64,000 bases of DNA, from NCBI GenBank assembly GCA_023455425.1, contig JAEYCM010000037.1, forward strand, positions 1 to 64,000, written 5' to 3'. Under the pieces are notes generated by a model, which saw nothing but the letters and a program-made list of their open reading frames with translations, was not told the DNA's origin and made no database searches. The stretch comes from Bacillota bacterium. Its GTDB lineage: Bacteria > Bacillota > Clostridia > Christensenellales > CAG-138. Each line of letters starts with the position of its first letter. Within the stretch, counting starts at the first letter, position 1. This document shows, in pieces, positions 9,310 through 17,930 of the stretch. Made by a program: the position numbers and the translations under genes.

Positions 9310-10644
9310 ATGACGAAGATCGTACTAATCGGCGCAAACCATGCGGGAACCGCCGCCGCCAACACCATATTGGACAATTATCCGGACGCAGAACTTGTGC
9401 TGTTTGACCGCAACTCCAACATCAGCTACCTGGGATGCGGCACCGCGCTTTGGGTAGGCCGGCAGATTGACGACCCGCAAAGCCTGTTCTACTGTTCCGC
9501 AGAAAAGTTCCGGGCGCGCAACGCAACCGTCTATATGGAGACCGAGGTCACGCAGATTGATTTTGAACAGAAAACCGTTCATGCTGTGGATAAAGAGGGC
9601 AGGGACGTTTCCGAGACGTATGATAAGCTCATCCTCGCCACCGGCTCACTGCCCATACTGCCCCGCATCGAAGGGTTGGACCTGCCCAACGTGCAGTCCG
9701 TAAAGCTATACCAGGACGGCGCGCGCATTGACCGCGCGCTTGAGTCCGAACATATCGGCACCGTCGCCGTCGTGGGCGCGGGGTATATCGGCGTGGAGAT
9801 CGCGGAGGCCATCCAGCGCCGCGGAAAGCACGCCCTGCTTTTTGACGTGGCGGAAGGGAGTTTAACGAGCTACTACGACGACTGGTTCTCCAAGGATATG
9901 GACCGCGTGCTCTCTGAAAACGGCGTGGAACTGCACTTTAACGAAACCGTCACCGCCATCAAGGGCGTGGAAGCGGTATCCGCCATCGCCACGGATAAAG
10001 GCGAATACGCGGTGGATATGGTCATCCTCTGCATCGGTTTTGTGCCCAACAGCGTGCTGGGCAAGGGCAAGCTTGAAACACTCGCAAACGGCGCGTACCT
10101 GGTGGACAGAACCCAGCAGACCAGTATCCCGGACGTCTACGCCATAGGCGACTGCGCGGCCGTATACAACAACGCGCTCCAGGGCTGCAACTATGTGGCG
10201 CTTGCCACCAACGCCGTCAGAAGCGGCATTGTCGCCGCCCACAACGCTTGCGGCACATATATGGAATCCTCCGGCGTGCAGGGTTCCAACGGCATCCACA
10301 TATTCGGCTACAATATGGTGTCCACCGGTTTCAGCCTGGCGGCTGCCAAAAAGGCGGGCTTTGACGCAACCTGCACGCAGTATGAGGATTTGCAGAAACC
10401 CGCGTTCGTCAAGGCGGAAAACGCGCCCGTGAAGCTGCGCATCGTATACGATAAAAATACGCGCCGGGTCTTGGGCGCGCAGATGGCTTCCACCTATGAT
10501 ATTTCCATGGGCATCCACATGTTCTCCCTCGCAGTCGAGGAGGGCGTAACGATCGACAAACTCAAGCTTTTGGATATTTTCTTCCTGCCGCACTTCAACC
10601 AGCCGTACAACTACATTACGCTGGCGGCGCTGGCGGCAAAATAG
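9310..10644 (+). CDS. nox: NADH oxidase (water-forming, single-cysteine flavoprotein)
   Basis: The 444-residue FAD enzyme reduces O2 to water with NADH, protecting an anaerobe and regenerating NAD+. The N-terminus has the FAD Rossmann motif (VLIGANHAGTAAA), His11 and the redox Cys43 in SYLGCGTAL, the site that forms the Cys-sulfenic acid. A second Rossmann fold (VAVVGAGYIGVEIAE) binds NADH, GDCAAVYN closes the FAD site, and the C-terminal FFLPHFNQPYNYIT is the hallmark of lactococcal/streptococcal Nox. The related CoA-disulfide reductases share the cysteine, but the C-terminus favours Nox. An AGAAGGAGC site precedes the ATG. The Rex-like palindrome upstream suggests regulation by the NADH/NAD+ ratio. 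Confidence 0.9.
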   Translation: MTKIVLIGANHAGTAAANTILDNYPDAELVLFDRNSNISYLGCGTALWVGRQIDDPQSLFYCSAEKFRARNATVYMETEVTQIDFEQKTVHAVDKEGRDVSETYDKLILATGSLPILPRIEGLDLPNVQSVKLYQDGARIDRALESEHIGTVAVVGAGYIGVEIAEAIQRRGKHALLFDVAEGSLTSYYDDWFSKDMDRVLSENGVELHFNETVTAIKGVEAVSAIATDKGEYAVDMVILCIGFVPNSVLGKGKLETLANGAYLVDRTQQTSIPDVYAIGDCAAVYNNALQGCNYVALATNAVRSGIVAAHNACGTYMESSGVQGSNGIHIFGYNMVSTGFSLAAAKKAGFDATCTQYEDLQKPAFVKAENAPVKLRIVYDKNTRRVLGAQMASTYDISMGIHMFSLAVEEGVTIDKLKLLDIFFLPHFNQPYNYITLAALAAK

Positions 10645-10645
10645 T

Positions 10646-10930
10646 CACAAAAGTGCACACCACTTTTTGTGAGAGTGCAGGAACCCGCTGTACCTTCGGT
10701 ACGGCCGCCGGTTCCTAAAGGGACCGAAAGCATGCGGCTTTCATCCGTTTAGGCGTATACATGCCGCCGAAGCGGGAATGAAGCCAAGGTCACCCTGCAA
10801 ACGCAAGAATAACCCCATATAAATAAGTCCCATCTGACGACATGCGCGTCAGGTGGGACACCTTGCACGCAGGGCTGCAGCGCCAGCCCTGCGTGGAAAA
10901 GCTCAAAAAGCGGCCCCGCCAATTTTTTGA
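10646..10930. other. Hairpin-rich intergenic region between convergent genes
   Basis: Three strong inverted repeats are visible: CACAAAAGTG/CACTTTTTGTG right after nox (10648-10673), CTGACG/CGTCAG flanked by GTCCCA/GTGGGAC (about 10828-10860), and CACGCAGGGCTG/CAGCCCTGCGTG (about 10868-10897). A block GGTACGGCCGCCGGTTCC resembles parts of the composite repeats. The first hairpin may end nox transcription. No gene is supported. Confidence 0.5.
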
Positions 10931-10935
10931 CTAAA

Positions 10936-11238
10936 TTAATCCCAATCAATCGCTCCGATGCTCTCCAAGTAATCCTCGTTGTAATCAAGATAATCTTCCG
11001 TAAAGCGCATCAGGTACATCTTGTGTTCCGGGAAGGCTTCCGCCAGGCCTTTGAATAAATATTCCTGCGCGGCTTCGTCATCATACGCTTCGCCGTCCTC
11101 CACGCCGGTTTCATGCATGAATGCTTCATCGAGTGTTATAATTTTATCTAGCATTTCCTCCAGCCTGCCGCTGGGTAAAAATGCATATTCTCCCGCCTTC
11201 TCCAGTTTTTCCAGTATAAACGCGCGCGCGTCTTTCAT
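10936..11238 (-). CDS. Small acidic hypothetical protein (100 aa)
   Basis: A soluble, strongly acidic protein, probably helical throughout (MKDARAFILEKLEKAGEYAFL start, acidic GVEDGEAYDDEAAQEYLF centre, SIGAIDWD end). The ATG at 11238 follows GAGGAGGAAAAC, a strong site. It stands alone between the nox 3' region and the ATP synthase operon, transcribed the other way. I do not recognise a domain. Confidence 0.75.
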   Translation of the reverse strand: MKDARAFILEKLEKAGEYAFLPSGRLEEMLDKIITLDEAFMHETGVEDGEAYDDEAAQEYLFKGLAEAFPEHKMYLMRFTEDYLDYNEDYLESIGAIDWD

Positions 11239-11463
11239 GATGTTTTCCTCCTCCTGCAGGTTTCCTCTTGCAAGGTTTCCCTGATTTCTTTTATTTTTTT
11301 CACTTTACAGTATAACAAACCATGTAAAAAAGAGCACGCGGCTTGTACATAAGCATAACGCGTCTTTTTTTGCGGAAGTCTATAAGTAATAGTTTGAGGC
11401 GTTTCTTTTTTGTAACTGCGCGCCTAAAGAAATGCTGTTGAATTTCGATATAGGGGGAGTATA

Positions 11464-11775
11464 ATGGCAACAATCAATCTTTTTTGGCGGGGTGGTATCA
11501 TGATTGGTTTTGTGATCGGCATCGTCTGCGGCGTTGCCGAATTATATCTTCTAAGCCGCCTGACGCTCGCGGTGCAAAACAGCAAAGCGGCCCTGATCCT
11601 GCCGCTGCTGCTTGTAAAACTTCTGGTGCTTGCCGCAGCCTTCGTTCCAGTCATTCTCTACTTCCGCAATGATCTTCTCTGGTGCGGCGTAGGAATTTCC
11701 GCTTCACTTGTCATCGGCGCGGTTATCATTAATTTTGTTACGCAACGGTCCGGGAAAGGAGATAAGAAATCCTGA
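11464..11775 (+). CDS. AtpI-like small membrane protein of the ATP synthase operon
   Basis: A 103-residue protein with about four hydrophobic segments (MIGFVIGIVCGVAELYLLSRL; ALILPLLLVKLLVLAAAF; LLWCGVGISASLVIGAVII). It occupies the place of atpI/uncI at the head of the operon, where the small membrane protein helps assembly of the c ring or supplies ions. Similarity to AtpI is by position and hydropathy; sequence identity cannot be judged here. Its TGA overlaps the atpB ATG (TGATG), so the two are translationally coupled. A GGGGGAG site precedes the start. Confidence 0.65.
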   Translation: MATINLFWRGGIMIGFVIGIVCGVAELYLLSRLTLAVQNSKAALILPLLLVKLLVLAAAFVPVILYFRNDLLWCGVGISASLVIGAVIINFVTQRSGKGDKKS

Positions 11776-12671
11776 TGCAAACACCCACGCTGTTCCAAGT
11801 TGCGGCGATGGCAGTCTGCCTCATCGGAGGTATCGCCGCATTTTATGCAAGGGGCAAGATCGTGTTGCCCGACCCGGAGGATGAATCGTTCAAAGCGGTC
11901 AAGAAAAAGCGCAGAAACTTCATGCTTCTGGGCTCTGTCTTACTTTGGCTGCTTTCGGGCATCTTCTTCGGCCTGTTCCACAGGGAGGCGGAGGCGCTTC
12001 ATATCAGCATCATGGCCGAGCAGGTCCCGCTGTTTGCCGGTATTACGGCAAGCACCTCGGTGATTTTGAGCTGGATCGTGATCGCGGTTGTCTTCGTGCT
12101 TGCCGTACTCGCGCGCATATTCGTCATACCCAAGTTTAAGGAAGCGCCCGGCGGCCTGCAGGCGCTCTTAGAAACCGCAGTGGGCGGCGTAGACGACTTT
12201 GTAAAGGAAAAGTTCGGCCACAAAAACCATATCCTCGGGGAATATATGTTTGCTCTGGCTACGCTCTACTTGGGCGCCGCCATCGTGGAACTGTTCGGCC
12301 AGCGTCCGCCCACAACGGACCTGATCACGACATTTACCTACGCTATTGTGACCTTTGTGATGATCAATTATTACGGCGTCAAGAAAAAGGGCGTGGGCGG
12401 GCGGCTTAAGAGCTTCGCCTCTCCCAACGCGGTGATCGCGCCCTTCAAACTGCTTTCGGATATCGCCATTCCCATATCGCTCGCCTGCCGTCTATTTGGC
12501 AACATGCTCGGCGGCATGATCGTCATGCACCTGGTGTATCTGTCCCTGGGCGCGTTCGGCGCGGGGGTTCCCGCGGTGCTGGGGCTGTACTTCAACGCCT
12601 TCCATCCGCTCATCCAGATCTTTATCTTCATCAATTTGTCGCTGACGTTTATCGGCGAAGCGGTAGAGTAA
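11775..12671 (+). CDS. atpB: F1Fo ATP synthase subunit a
   Basis: The 298-residue membrane subunit forms the ion half-channels next to the c ring. The key arginine is in SLACRLFGNMLGG (about residues 235-247), matching the invariant R of the fourth helix; the last helix has the conserved FINLSLTFIGEAVE pattern with the glutamate used for ion exit. Five to six membrane segments are visible. An N-terminal extension of about 45 residues with a charged KKKRRNF block precedes the core. It overlaps the stop of the AtpI-like gene and is followed by atpE after an AGGAGGAA site. Confidence 0.95.
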   Translation: MQTPTLFQVAAMAVCLIGGIAAFYARGKIVLPDPEDESFKAVKKKRRNFMLLGSVLLWLLSGIFFGLFHREAEALHISIMAEQVPLFAGITASTSVILSWIVIAVVFVLAVLARIFVIPKFKEAPGGLQALLETAVGGVDDFVKEKFGHKNHILGEYMFALATLYLGAAIVELFGQRPPTTDLITTFTYAIVTFVMINYYGVKKKGVGGRLKSFASPNAVIAPFKLLSDIAIPISLACRLFGNMLGGMIVMHLVYLSLGAFGAGVPAVLGLYFNAFHPLIQIFIFINLSLTFIGEAVE

Positions 12672-12705
12672 TACAACAATTAACACACTTAGGAGGAATA
12701 TACGT

Positions 12706-12939
12706 ATGTCTGAAGTTGGATTGATCGCCATCGGCGCAGGTTTGGCCGTATTGACTGGCGCAGGCGCGGGCCTTGGCATGGGTATCGCGACCGGCAAGGC
12801 GGTGGAAGCCGTGGCGCGGCAGCCCGAAGCCAACGGCAAAATCAACGCGCTTTTGATACTCGGTCTTGCGTTGACGGAATCGACCGCTATCTACGGCTTC
12901 GTTACGGCGCTGATCATGATCTTCACGCTTGTGAAGTAG
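12706..12939 (+). CDS. atpE: F1Fo ATP synthase subunit c
   Basis: The 77-residue hairpin subunit builds the rotor ring. The loop ARQPE (residues 37-41) contacts gamma/epsilon. The ion-carrying Glu58 lies in ALTESTAIY, keeping the E-S-T-x-x-Y set known from sodium-binding rings, but the position of the sodium-ligating glutamine (GxGQG in Ilyobacter) is methionine (GLGMG, Met25). The coupling ion is therefore uncertain: H+ is the safer guess. The start has a strong AGGAGG site. Confidence 0.95.
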   Translation: MSEVGLIAIGAGLAVLTGAGAGLGMGIATGKAVEAVARQPEANGKINALLILGLALTESTAIYGFVTALIMIFTLVK

Positions 12940-12954
12940 GCCGGGGAGGTTGTT

Positions 12955-13434
12955 ATGCTGGAGATAAATCCGCTTGATTTTGCACTGCATCTATTAAATA
13001 TCGTTGTGCTCTTTATCATCCTGCGCTCCCTGCTCATCAAGCCTGTGCGCAAGTTCATGGCCGACCGGGAAGCAAAGTTTGCGCGCGAGCGGGAAGCCAT
13101 AGACAATGCCCGCGCCGAAGCAGACGCGCTCAAAACCCAATATGAGGGTTCTTTGAGCGAAGCGAAAAAGGCTGCCGACGAGCTGGTACAGGAGCGCTTG
13201 AAGCGCGCCGAATGCGAAGCGCAGGAAATCCTGGACGGCGCCAAGCAGGATGCGCAGCATGCGCTCTCCCGCGCGCACGCGCAGTCCGTTGCCGAGCGCG
13301 ACGAGCTGCTGCAGCAATTGCAGGAACAGACCGCGGTTCTCGCCGTGGATCTTGCCGGGCATATTTTGGAGCGCGAAGTGAGCGCAGAGGACAACGAACG
13401 CCTGATCAACGAATTCTTCAAGAAGGTGGGCTAG
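12955..13434 (+). CDS. atpF: F1Fo ATP synthase subunit b
   Basis: The 159-residue peripheral stalk subunit has one N-terminal membrane helix (about residues 8-26, ALHLLNIVVLFIILRSLLI) then a long, charged coiled coil (about 35-140) rich in Ala, Glu, Lys and Arg. The C-terminus (LAGHILEREVSAEDNERLINEF) is where b meets delta. It is separated from atpE by 15 bases and followed after 1 base by the short delta gene. Confidence 0.92.
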   Translation: MLEINPLDFALHLLNIVVLFIILRSLLIKPVRKFMADREAKFAREREAIDNARAEADALKTQYEGSLSEAKKAADELVQERLKRAECEAQEILDGAKQDAQHALSRAHAQSVAERDELLQQLQEQTAVLAVDLAGHILEREVSAEDNERLINEFFKKVG

Positions 13435-13435
13435 C

Positions 13436-13663
13436 ATGAGTCACAAGGGCGAATTGTACATTGCCGGTCCATTCAATAACGAGCTTATCGGCAATATAGA
13501 GGCGCAGTTCTCCCGCATCCTGGGCGGCGAGGTCACGTTCGACGTACAGCGCGACGAACGCCTGATCGGAGGCTTTCTTGCCATGGTGGACGGCAAAGTG
13601 TACGATTCGAGCCTTTCGTCCCGCATGAAGGATGTAGAGCGCCATCTGTTTGAAAGAGAGTAA
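13436..13663 (+). CDS. atpH: Truncated delta/OSCP-like subunit (75 aa)
   Basis: The gene occupies the delta position between b and alpha. The product matches only the C-terminal domain of OSCP/delta: LIGNIEAQFSRILGGEVTFDVQRDERLIGGFLAMVDGKVYDSSLSSRMKD carries the G-G-F/I-x-V-x-G-K/D-x-x-x-D-x-S-L signature of that domain. The usual N-terminal six-helix domain of about 105 residues that binds alpha is missing. A normal ATG (overlapping the upstream stop, TAGC-ATG) and tight spacing to alpha argue that the short form is genuine, not a sequencing break. The alpha-binding job may have moved to subunit b or another protein. Confidence 0.8.
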   Translation: MSHKGELYIAGPFNNELIGNIEAQFSRILGGEVTFDVQRDERLIGGFLAMVDGKVYDSSLSSRMKDVERHLFERE

Positions 13664-13666
13664 GCT

Positions 13667-15175
13667 ATGAATATGACCGCAAAAGACATCGGCGCGGCTT
13701 TACGGCAGCGGCTGCAAAGCTACCAGACGAAGCCGCTCGTGTACGAATACGGCACGGTAATTTCCGCGGGCGACGGCGTGGTGAAAATAGAAGGCCTTTC
13801 CCACAGCCGTTACGGAGAACTCATCGCGTTTGACAACGACGTGTTCGGCATGGCCATGAACCTGGAATTGGGCGGCGTGGGCGCGGTTCTTTTGAACGGC
13901 GTCGAGGAAGTGCACGCGGGCGAACGGGTGCGTTCCACCGGGCGCGTTGTGGAAGTGCCGGTAGGGGACGAGCTACTGGGCCGCGTCATCGATCCATTGG
14001 GCCTGCCGCTTGACGCGAAGCCGCTCCAGGGCAACAAATTCCGGCCCATCGAATCCCCCGCGCCGCGCATTATCGACCGCCAGGGCGTCAACGAGCCGCT
14101 GCAGACGGGATTACTGTGCGTGGACAGCATCATCCCCATCGGCAAGGGTCAGCGCGAACTGATTATCGGCGACCGGCAGACGGGGAAATCCACCATCGCC
14201 ATCGATACCATACTCAACCAGCACGACAAAAACGTGCTGTGCGTGTATGTTGCCATCGGCCAGAAGGTTTCCACCATCGCGCAGATCCATGAGACGCTCG
14301 AAAAAGCGGGCGCCATGAAGTATACCGTCATCGTCGCCGCCACCGCGAGCGACTGCGCGGCCATGCAGTATATTGCCCCGTACGCGGGCTGCGCCATTGC
14401 CGAGCAGTTCATGTACGATGGCAAAGACGCACTCATTATTTATGATGATTTAAGCAAGCACGCGGTCGCGTACCGCGCCATGTCCCTGCTGTTACGCCGT
14501 CCCCCGGGCCGTGAAGCGTACCCCGGCGACGTCTTCTACCTGCACAGCAGGCTATTGGAACGCGCGGGGCATTTAAAGGACGAGCTTGGCGGCGGATCAT
14601 TGACGGCGCTGCCCATCGTGGAAACGATGGCGAGCGATATTTCCGCCTACATCCCCACCAACGTTATCTCCATTACGGACGGACAGATTTATCTGGAAAC
14701 GGAGCTGTTCCACGCGGGCGTGCGCCCTGCCGTCAACGTCGGCCTTTCCGTTTCGCGCGTGGGACGCGCGGCACAGAGAAAGGCCATGCGCAAGGTCTCC
14801 GGCAAACTGAGGCTCACACTTGCGCAATACCGTGAGCTGCAGATATTCGCGCAGTTCGGCTCGGATATCGACCCGACGACAAAACGCATTTTGGACGACG
14901 GCGACCGGCTTTCGGAAACATTGAAGCAAAAGCAGCATGAGCCGCTTTCGCTGAGTGAACAGGTACTCCTGCTGCTGTCCGCCACAAGCGACGTCATCAA
15001 AAAGCTTCCCGTGAGTTCGGTGCGCTCTTTTAACGCGGGGTTGATTTCCTACGCCCACCGGGAGTTTGACAACGCCATGTGCGAGGTGGAGACGGGCTTT
15101 GACCTCACGGATGAAACGCGCGCGGCGCTTTTGGATTGCATCCGGGAATACGCAGACAGCATAAAGGCGGTGTAG
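13667..15175 (+). CDS. atpA: F1Fo ATP synthase subunit alpha
   Basis: The 502-residue non-catalytic hexamer subunit has the N-terminal beta-barrel (residues 25-95), the P-loop GDRQTGKS (about 169-176), and the arginine-finger region near VSRVGRAAQ (about 363-371). Length matches bacterial alpha subunits. It starts three bases after the short delta gene and is one base from atpG, consistent with one operon. The N-terminal 20 residues (MNMTAKDIGAALRQRLQSY), which normally contact delta, are retained despite the missing delta N-terminal domain. Confidence 0.97.
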   Translation: MNMTAKDIGAALRQRLQSYQTKPLVYEYGTVISAGDGVVKIEGLSHSRYGELIAFDNDVFGMAMNLELGGVGAVLLNGVEEVHAGERVRSTGRVVEVPVGDELLGRVIDPLGLPLDAKPLQGNKFRPIESPAPRIIDRQGVNEPLQTGLLCVDSIIPIGKGQRELIIGDRQTGKSTIAIDTILNQHDKNVLCVYVAIGQKVSTIAQIHETLEKAGAMKYTVIVAATASDCAAMQYIAPYAGCAIAEQFMYDGKDALIIYDDLSKHAVAYRAMSLLLRRPPGREAYPGDVFYLHSRLLERAGHLKDELGGGSLTALPIVETMASDISAYIPTNVISITDGQIYLETELFHAGVRPAVNVGLSVSRVGRAAQRKAMRKVSGKLRLTLAQYRELQIFAQFGSDIDPTTKRILDDGDRLSETLKQKQHEPLSLSEQVLLLLSATSDVIKKLPVSSVRSFNAGLISYAHREFDNAMCEVETGFDLTDETRAALLDCIREYADSIKAV

Positions 15176-15176
15176 C

Positions 15177-16055
15177 ATGCCCAGCATGAGCGACATCCGC
15201 TTCCACATCAAAAGTGTGAAGCAAACGCGGCAGATCACCAACGCCATGCATCTTGTTTCGGCTGCGCGCATGCGCCGGGCGCTGCGCGGCATCGAGCAGA
15301 ACAAGCTGTACTTTTACCGTGCCGTGGACGCCATGCAGGACATCCTTGCCCATACCGGGGACGCGACCCACCCGTACATCAAAATGCGGGAGAACGCCAG
15401 TAAGGCCGCCTATATCGTGGTCGCGGGCGAAAAGGGCCTTTCCGGCTCCTACAACCACGACATCCTGACGTTAGCGGACAAAAGCATGGCGGGGCGCAGC
15501 GTGGTGCAGGTATTTACCGTGGGCAACGTGGCGACGCAGCACTTTATGCGCCGCGGCGTCACGGTGAACGAAAGCTTCGCGCATATCGCGGAGGATCCTT
15601 CCGTCAACACCGCGCGCAGGATCGTCACCATCCTGTTGGAGATGTACGACAAAGGGGAGATCGACGAAGTCCGCATCGTATTCACGCGCTTTGTCAATTC
15701 CCTGGTGCATGAGCCCACCGACCGCAAGCTTTTGCCGCTTGAACTTTCGGATTTTATTCCCGAGCGGGCCGTGCCCGAGGACAGGGCGGAGATGTTCTAC
15801 GATCCCTCGCCGCTTGAAGTATTCGAGGCGCTCGTACCGCAGTTTATGATCGGCTTTGTATACGGCGCGATGGTACACGCCTACGCCAGCGAAAACTATG
15901 CGCGTATGGCCGCCATGGAAAACGCCACCCGCAGCGCGGATGAAATGATCGAAAAGCTCACCCAACAATACCATTCCGTTCGCCAGCTTTCCATCACCAA
16001 CGAGCTTGCGGAGATCGTAAGCGCCGCGAACGCATTTGACCCGGAGGAAAGGTAA
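15177..16055 (+). CDS. atpG: F1Fo ATP synthase subunit gamma
   Basis: The 292-residue central shaft subunit. The N-terminal helix MSDIRFHIKSVKQTRQITNAMHLVSAARMRRA and the C-terminal helix ENYARMAAMENATRSADEMIEKL..YHSVRQLSITNELAEIVSAANA form the coiled coil that rotates within the alpha3beta3 ring; both are conserved. The middle part is a Rossmann-like domain. A second Met at codon 4 could also start. It follows atpA with a one-base gap and precedes atpD. Confidence 0.95.
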   Translation: MPSMSDIRFHIKSVKQTRQITNAMHLVSAARMRRALRGIEQNKLYFYRAVDAMQDILAHTGDATHPYIKMRENASKAAYIVVAGEKGLSGSYNHDILTLADKSMAGRSVVQVFTVGNVATQHFMRRGVTVNESFAHIAEDPSVNTARRIVTILLEMYDKGEIDEVRIVFTRFVNSLVHEPTDRKLLPLELSDFIPERAVPEDRAEMFYDPSPLEVFEALVPQFMIGFVYGAMVHAYASENYARMAAMENATRSADEMIEKLTQQYHSVRQLSITNELAEIVSAANAFDPEER

Positions 16056-16057
16056 CC

Positions 16058-17461
16058 ATGACTGAGAAAAATTTTCGGGGTTCCATCGTAAAGATCGCCG
16101 GGCCTGTGCTTGACGTCCGGTTTGAAAAAGGGTTTGAGCCCGCGCTCAACACGCTTTTGAAGACCGTAACCGAGCCGCCCATCCATATGGAAGTCGCCCA
16201 GCACGCGGGCCCCGGCGTGGTGCGCGCCATCGCTTTGGAAGCGACGGAAGGCCTTTGCTGCGGGACGGAGGTTTTGAACACCGGCGGCGGTATCACCGTG
16301 CCGGTAGGGGAGACCGTATTGGGCCGCGTTATCGACTCGCTGGGCCGCCCCATTGACGGCAAGGGCGAAATCGATGCGCCGCGCCGCGCGGTGCACCAGC
16401 CGCCACCGTCGTTTGTGATGCAGCGCCCCTCCACCACGCTGTTTGAAACCGGCATCAAGGTTATCGATTTATTGGCCCCCTATCCTGTGGGCGGTAAGAT
16501 CGGCCTGTTTGGCGGCGCGGGCGTGGGCAAGACGGTGCTTATTATGGAGCTCATGCACAACATCGCCAAGAACCGCGGCGGCTATTCCGTATTTACCGGC
16601 GTGGGCGAGCGCAGCCGCGAAGGTACGGAGTTGATTGCGGACATGCATGAATCCGGCGTTATCAACCGTACGTCCCTCGCCTTCGGCCAGATGAACGAGC
16701 CGCCAGGCTCGCGTATGCGCGTGGCGCTCGCGGGGCTCACGATGGCGGAATACCTGCGCGATGAAATGCACCAGGACGTGCTGCTGTTTATCGACAACAT
16801 CTTCCGTTATGTGCAGGCGGGCAACGAGGTTTCCGCGCTTTTGGGGCGCATGCCCTCCGCGGTTGGTTACCAGCCCACGCTTGCGACCGAGCTTGGCGAT
16901 TTGCAGGAGCGCATCGCCAGCACCCCGCGCGGCTCCATCACCTCCGTGCAGGCCGTCTACGTGCCCGCGGACGATTTGACGGACCCCGCGCCCGCCACCA
17001 TCTTCTCGCATCTGGACGCGACGACGGTGCTTTCCCGTTCCATTGCGGAAATCGGCATTTATCCGGCGGTGGACCCGCTGGCTTCCACTTCCCGCATTCT
17101 GGAGCCCGCCATCGTGGGCGAGCGGCACTACGCGGTTGCCCGCCGCGTACAGGAATGCCTGCAGCGCTATCACGAGCTGCAGGATATTATCGCCATACTG
17201 GGCATGGACGAGCTTTCGGATGAGGATAAGCTGACCGTTTACCGCGCAAGAAAGCTGCAGAACTTCCTTTCCCAGCCGCTGCATGTGGCCGAAGCGTTCA
17301 CCGGCGAGCCGGGCCGCTTCGTCACGCTGGAGCAGACTGTTTCCGGCTTTGGCGACATTGTGGAGGGCAAGGTGGACGATATCCCCGAGTCCATGTTCCT
17401 GATGTGCGGAACATTGGACGAGGTGCGCGAAAAGTACAGGGAGATGCAACAACATGCCTAA
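16058..17461 (+). CDS. atpD: F1Fo ATP synthase subunit beta
   Basis: The 467-residue catalytic subunit. Visible: P-loop GGAGVGKT (about residues 151-158), the catalytic glutamate in TGVGERSREG (about 183-192), Walker B LLFIDNIFRYVQAG (about 246-259; the usual FRFTQAG is here FRYVQAG), and the DELSDEDK loop of the C-terminal domain (DELSEED in most). It overlaps atpC by eight bases (ATGCCTAA). Confidence 0.97.
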   Translation: MTEKNFRGSIVKIAGPVLDVRFEKGFEPALNTLLKTVTEPPIHMEVAQHAGPGVVRAIALEATEGLCCGTEVLNTGGGITVPVGETVLGRVIDSLGRPIDGKGEIDAPRRAVHQPPPSFVMQRPSTTLFETGIKVIDLLAPYPVGGKIGLFGGAGVGKTVLIMELMHNIAKNRGGYSVFTGVGERSREGTELIADMHESGVINRTSLAFGQMNEPPGSRMRVALAGLTMAEYLRDEMHQDVLLFIDNIFRYVQAGNEVSALLGRMPSAVGYQPTLATELGDLQERIASTPRGSITSVQAVYVPADDLTDPAPATIFSHLDATTVLSRSIAEIGIYPAVDPLASTSRILEPAIVGERHYAVARRVQECLQRYHELQDIIAILGMDELSDEDKLTVYRARKLQNFLSQPLHVAEAFTGEPGRFVTLEQTVSGFGDIVEGKVDDIPESMFLMCGTLDEVREKYREMQQHA

Positions 17462-17870
17462 GCCCTTTCGCTTGATGGTCTTAACGCCCGAGCGCGAGTT
17501 TTATAACGACGAAGCGTACTCCGTCACGGTGAACACCATCGCGGGGCATATCGGCGTGCTTGCGGACCATATTCCCATGGTCACCGCGCTTACCGTGGGC
17601 GAACTGACCATCCGCGTAGGCGACGAAGTCAAGACCGCGTTCCATTCCGAAGGCTTTATGGAAGTCCGCACAGACGGCGTGATCATACTCTGCCAGGCCT
17701 GCGAATGGCCCGAAGAGATCGACGCGGAGCGCGCGCACCAGGCGGAAGAGCGCGCAAGAGCGCGCCTGAGCCATGTCGAAAGCGAGCTTGCCTCCTCCCG
17801 CTCCAAGGTCGCGCTGTTGCGCGCCATCACGCGGCAGAAGGTAAAGGGCTTATCCAATAAGAATATGTAG
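17454..17870 (+). CDS. atpC: F1Fo ATP synthase subunit epsilon
   Basis: The 138-residue regulatory shaft subunit. The N-terminal beta-sandwich (FRLMVLTPEREFYNDEAYSVTVNTIAGHIGVLADHIPMVTAL) is clear, with the conserved G-x-x-G-V/I-L-x-x-H. The C-terminal helical hairpin (EEIDAERAHQAEERARARL...) that can block hydrolysis is complete. It ends the operon just before a strong terminator. The start overlaps the beta stop. Confidence 0.95.
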   Translation: MPKPFRLMVLTPEREFYNDEAYSVTVNTIAGHIGVLADHIPMVTALTVGELTIRVGDEVKTAFHSEGFMEVRTDGVIILCQACEWPEEIDAERAHQAEERARARLSHVESELASSRSKVALLRAITRQKVKGLSNKNM

Positions 17871-17884
17871 CATATGCTATGTAG

Positions 17885-17914
17885 AAAGAGGAGGCAATGC
17901 GCCTCCTCTTTTTT
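17885..17914 (+). terminator. Terminator of the ATP synthase operon
   Basis: AAAGAGGAGGC / GCCTCCTCTTT, 11-bp arms with an AATGC loop region and TTTTTT tail, 15 bases after atpC. Confidence 0.92.
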
Positions 17915-17930
17915 CTTGCCGTCTTTCTTG

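Noticed and set aside
11455..11463. TTGAAT..TATAAT in front of the AtpI-like gene as promoter
   Set aside because: The TATAAT overlaps the start codon (TATAATGG), so transcription could not include the ribosome-binding site.
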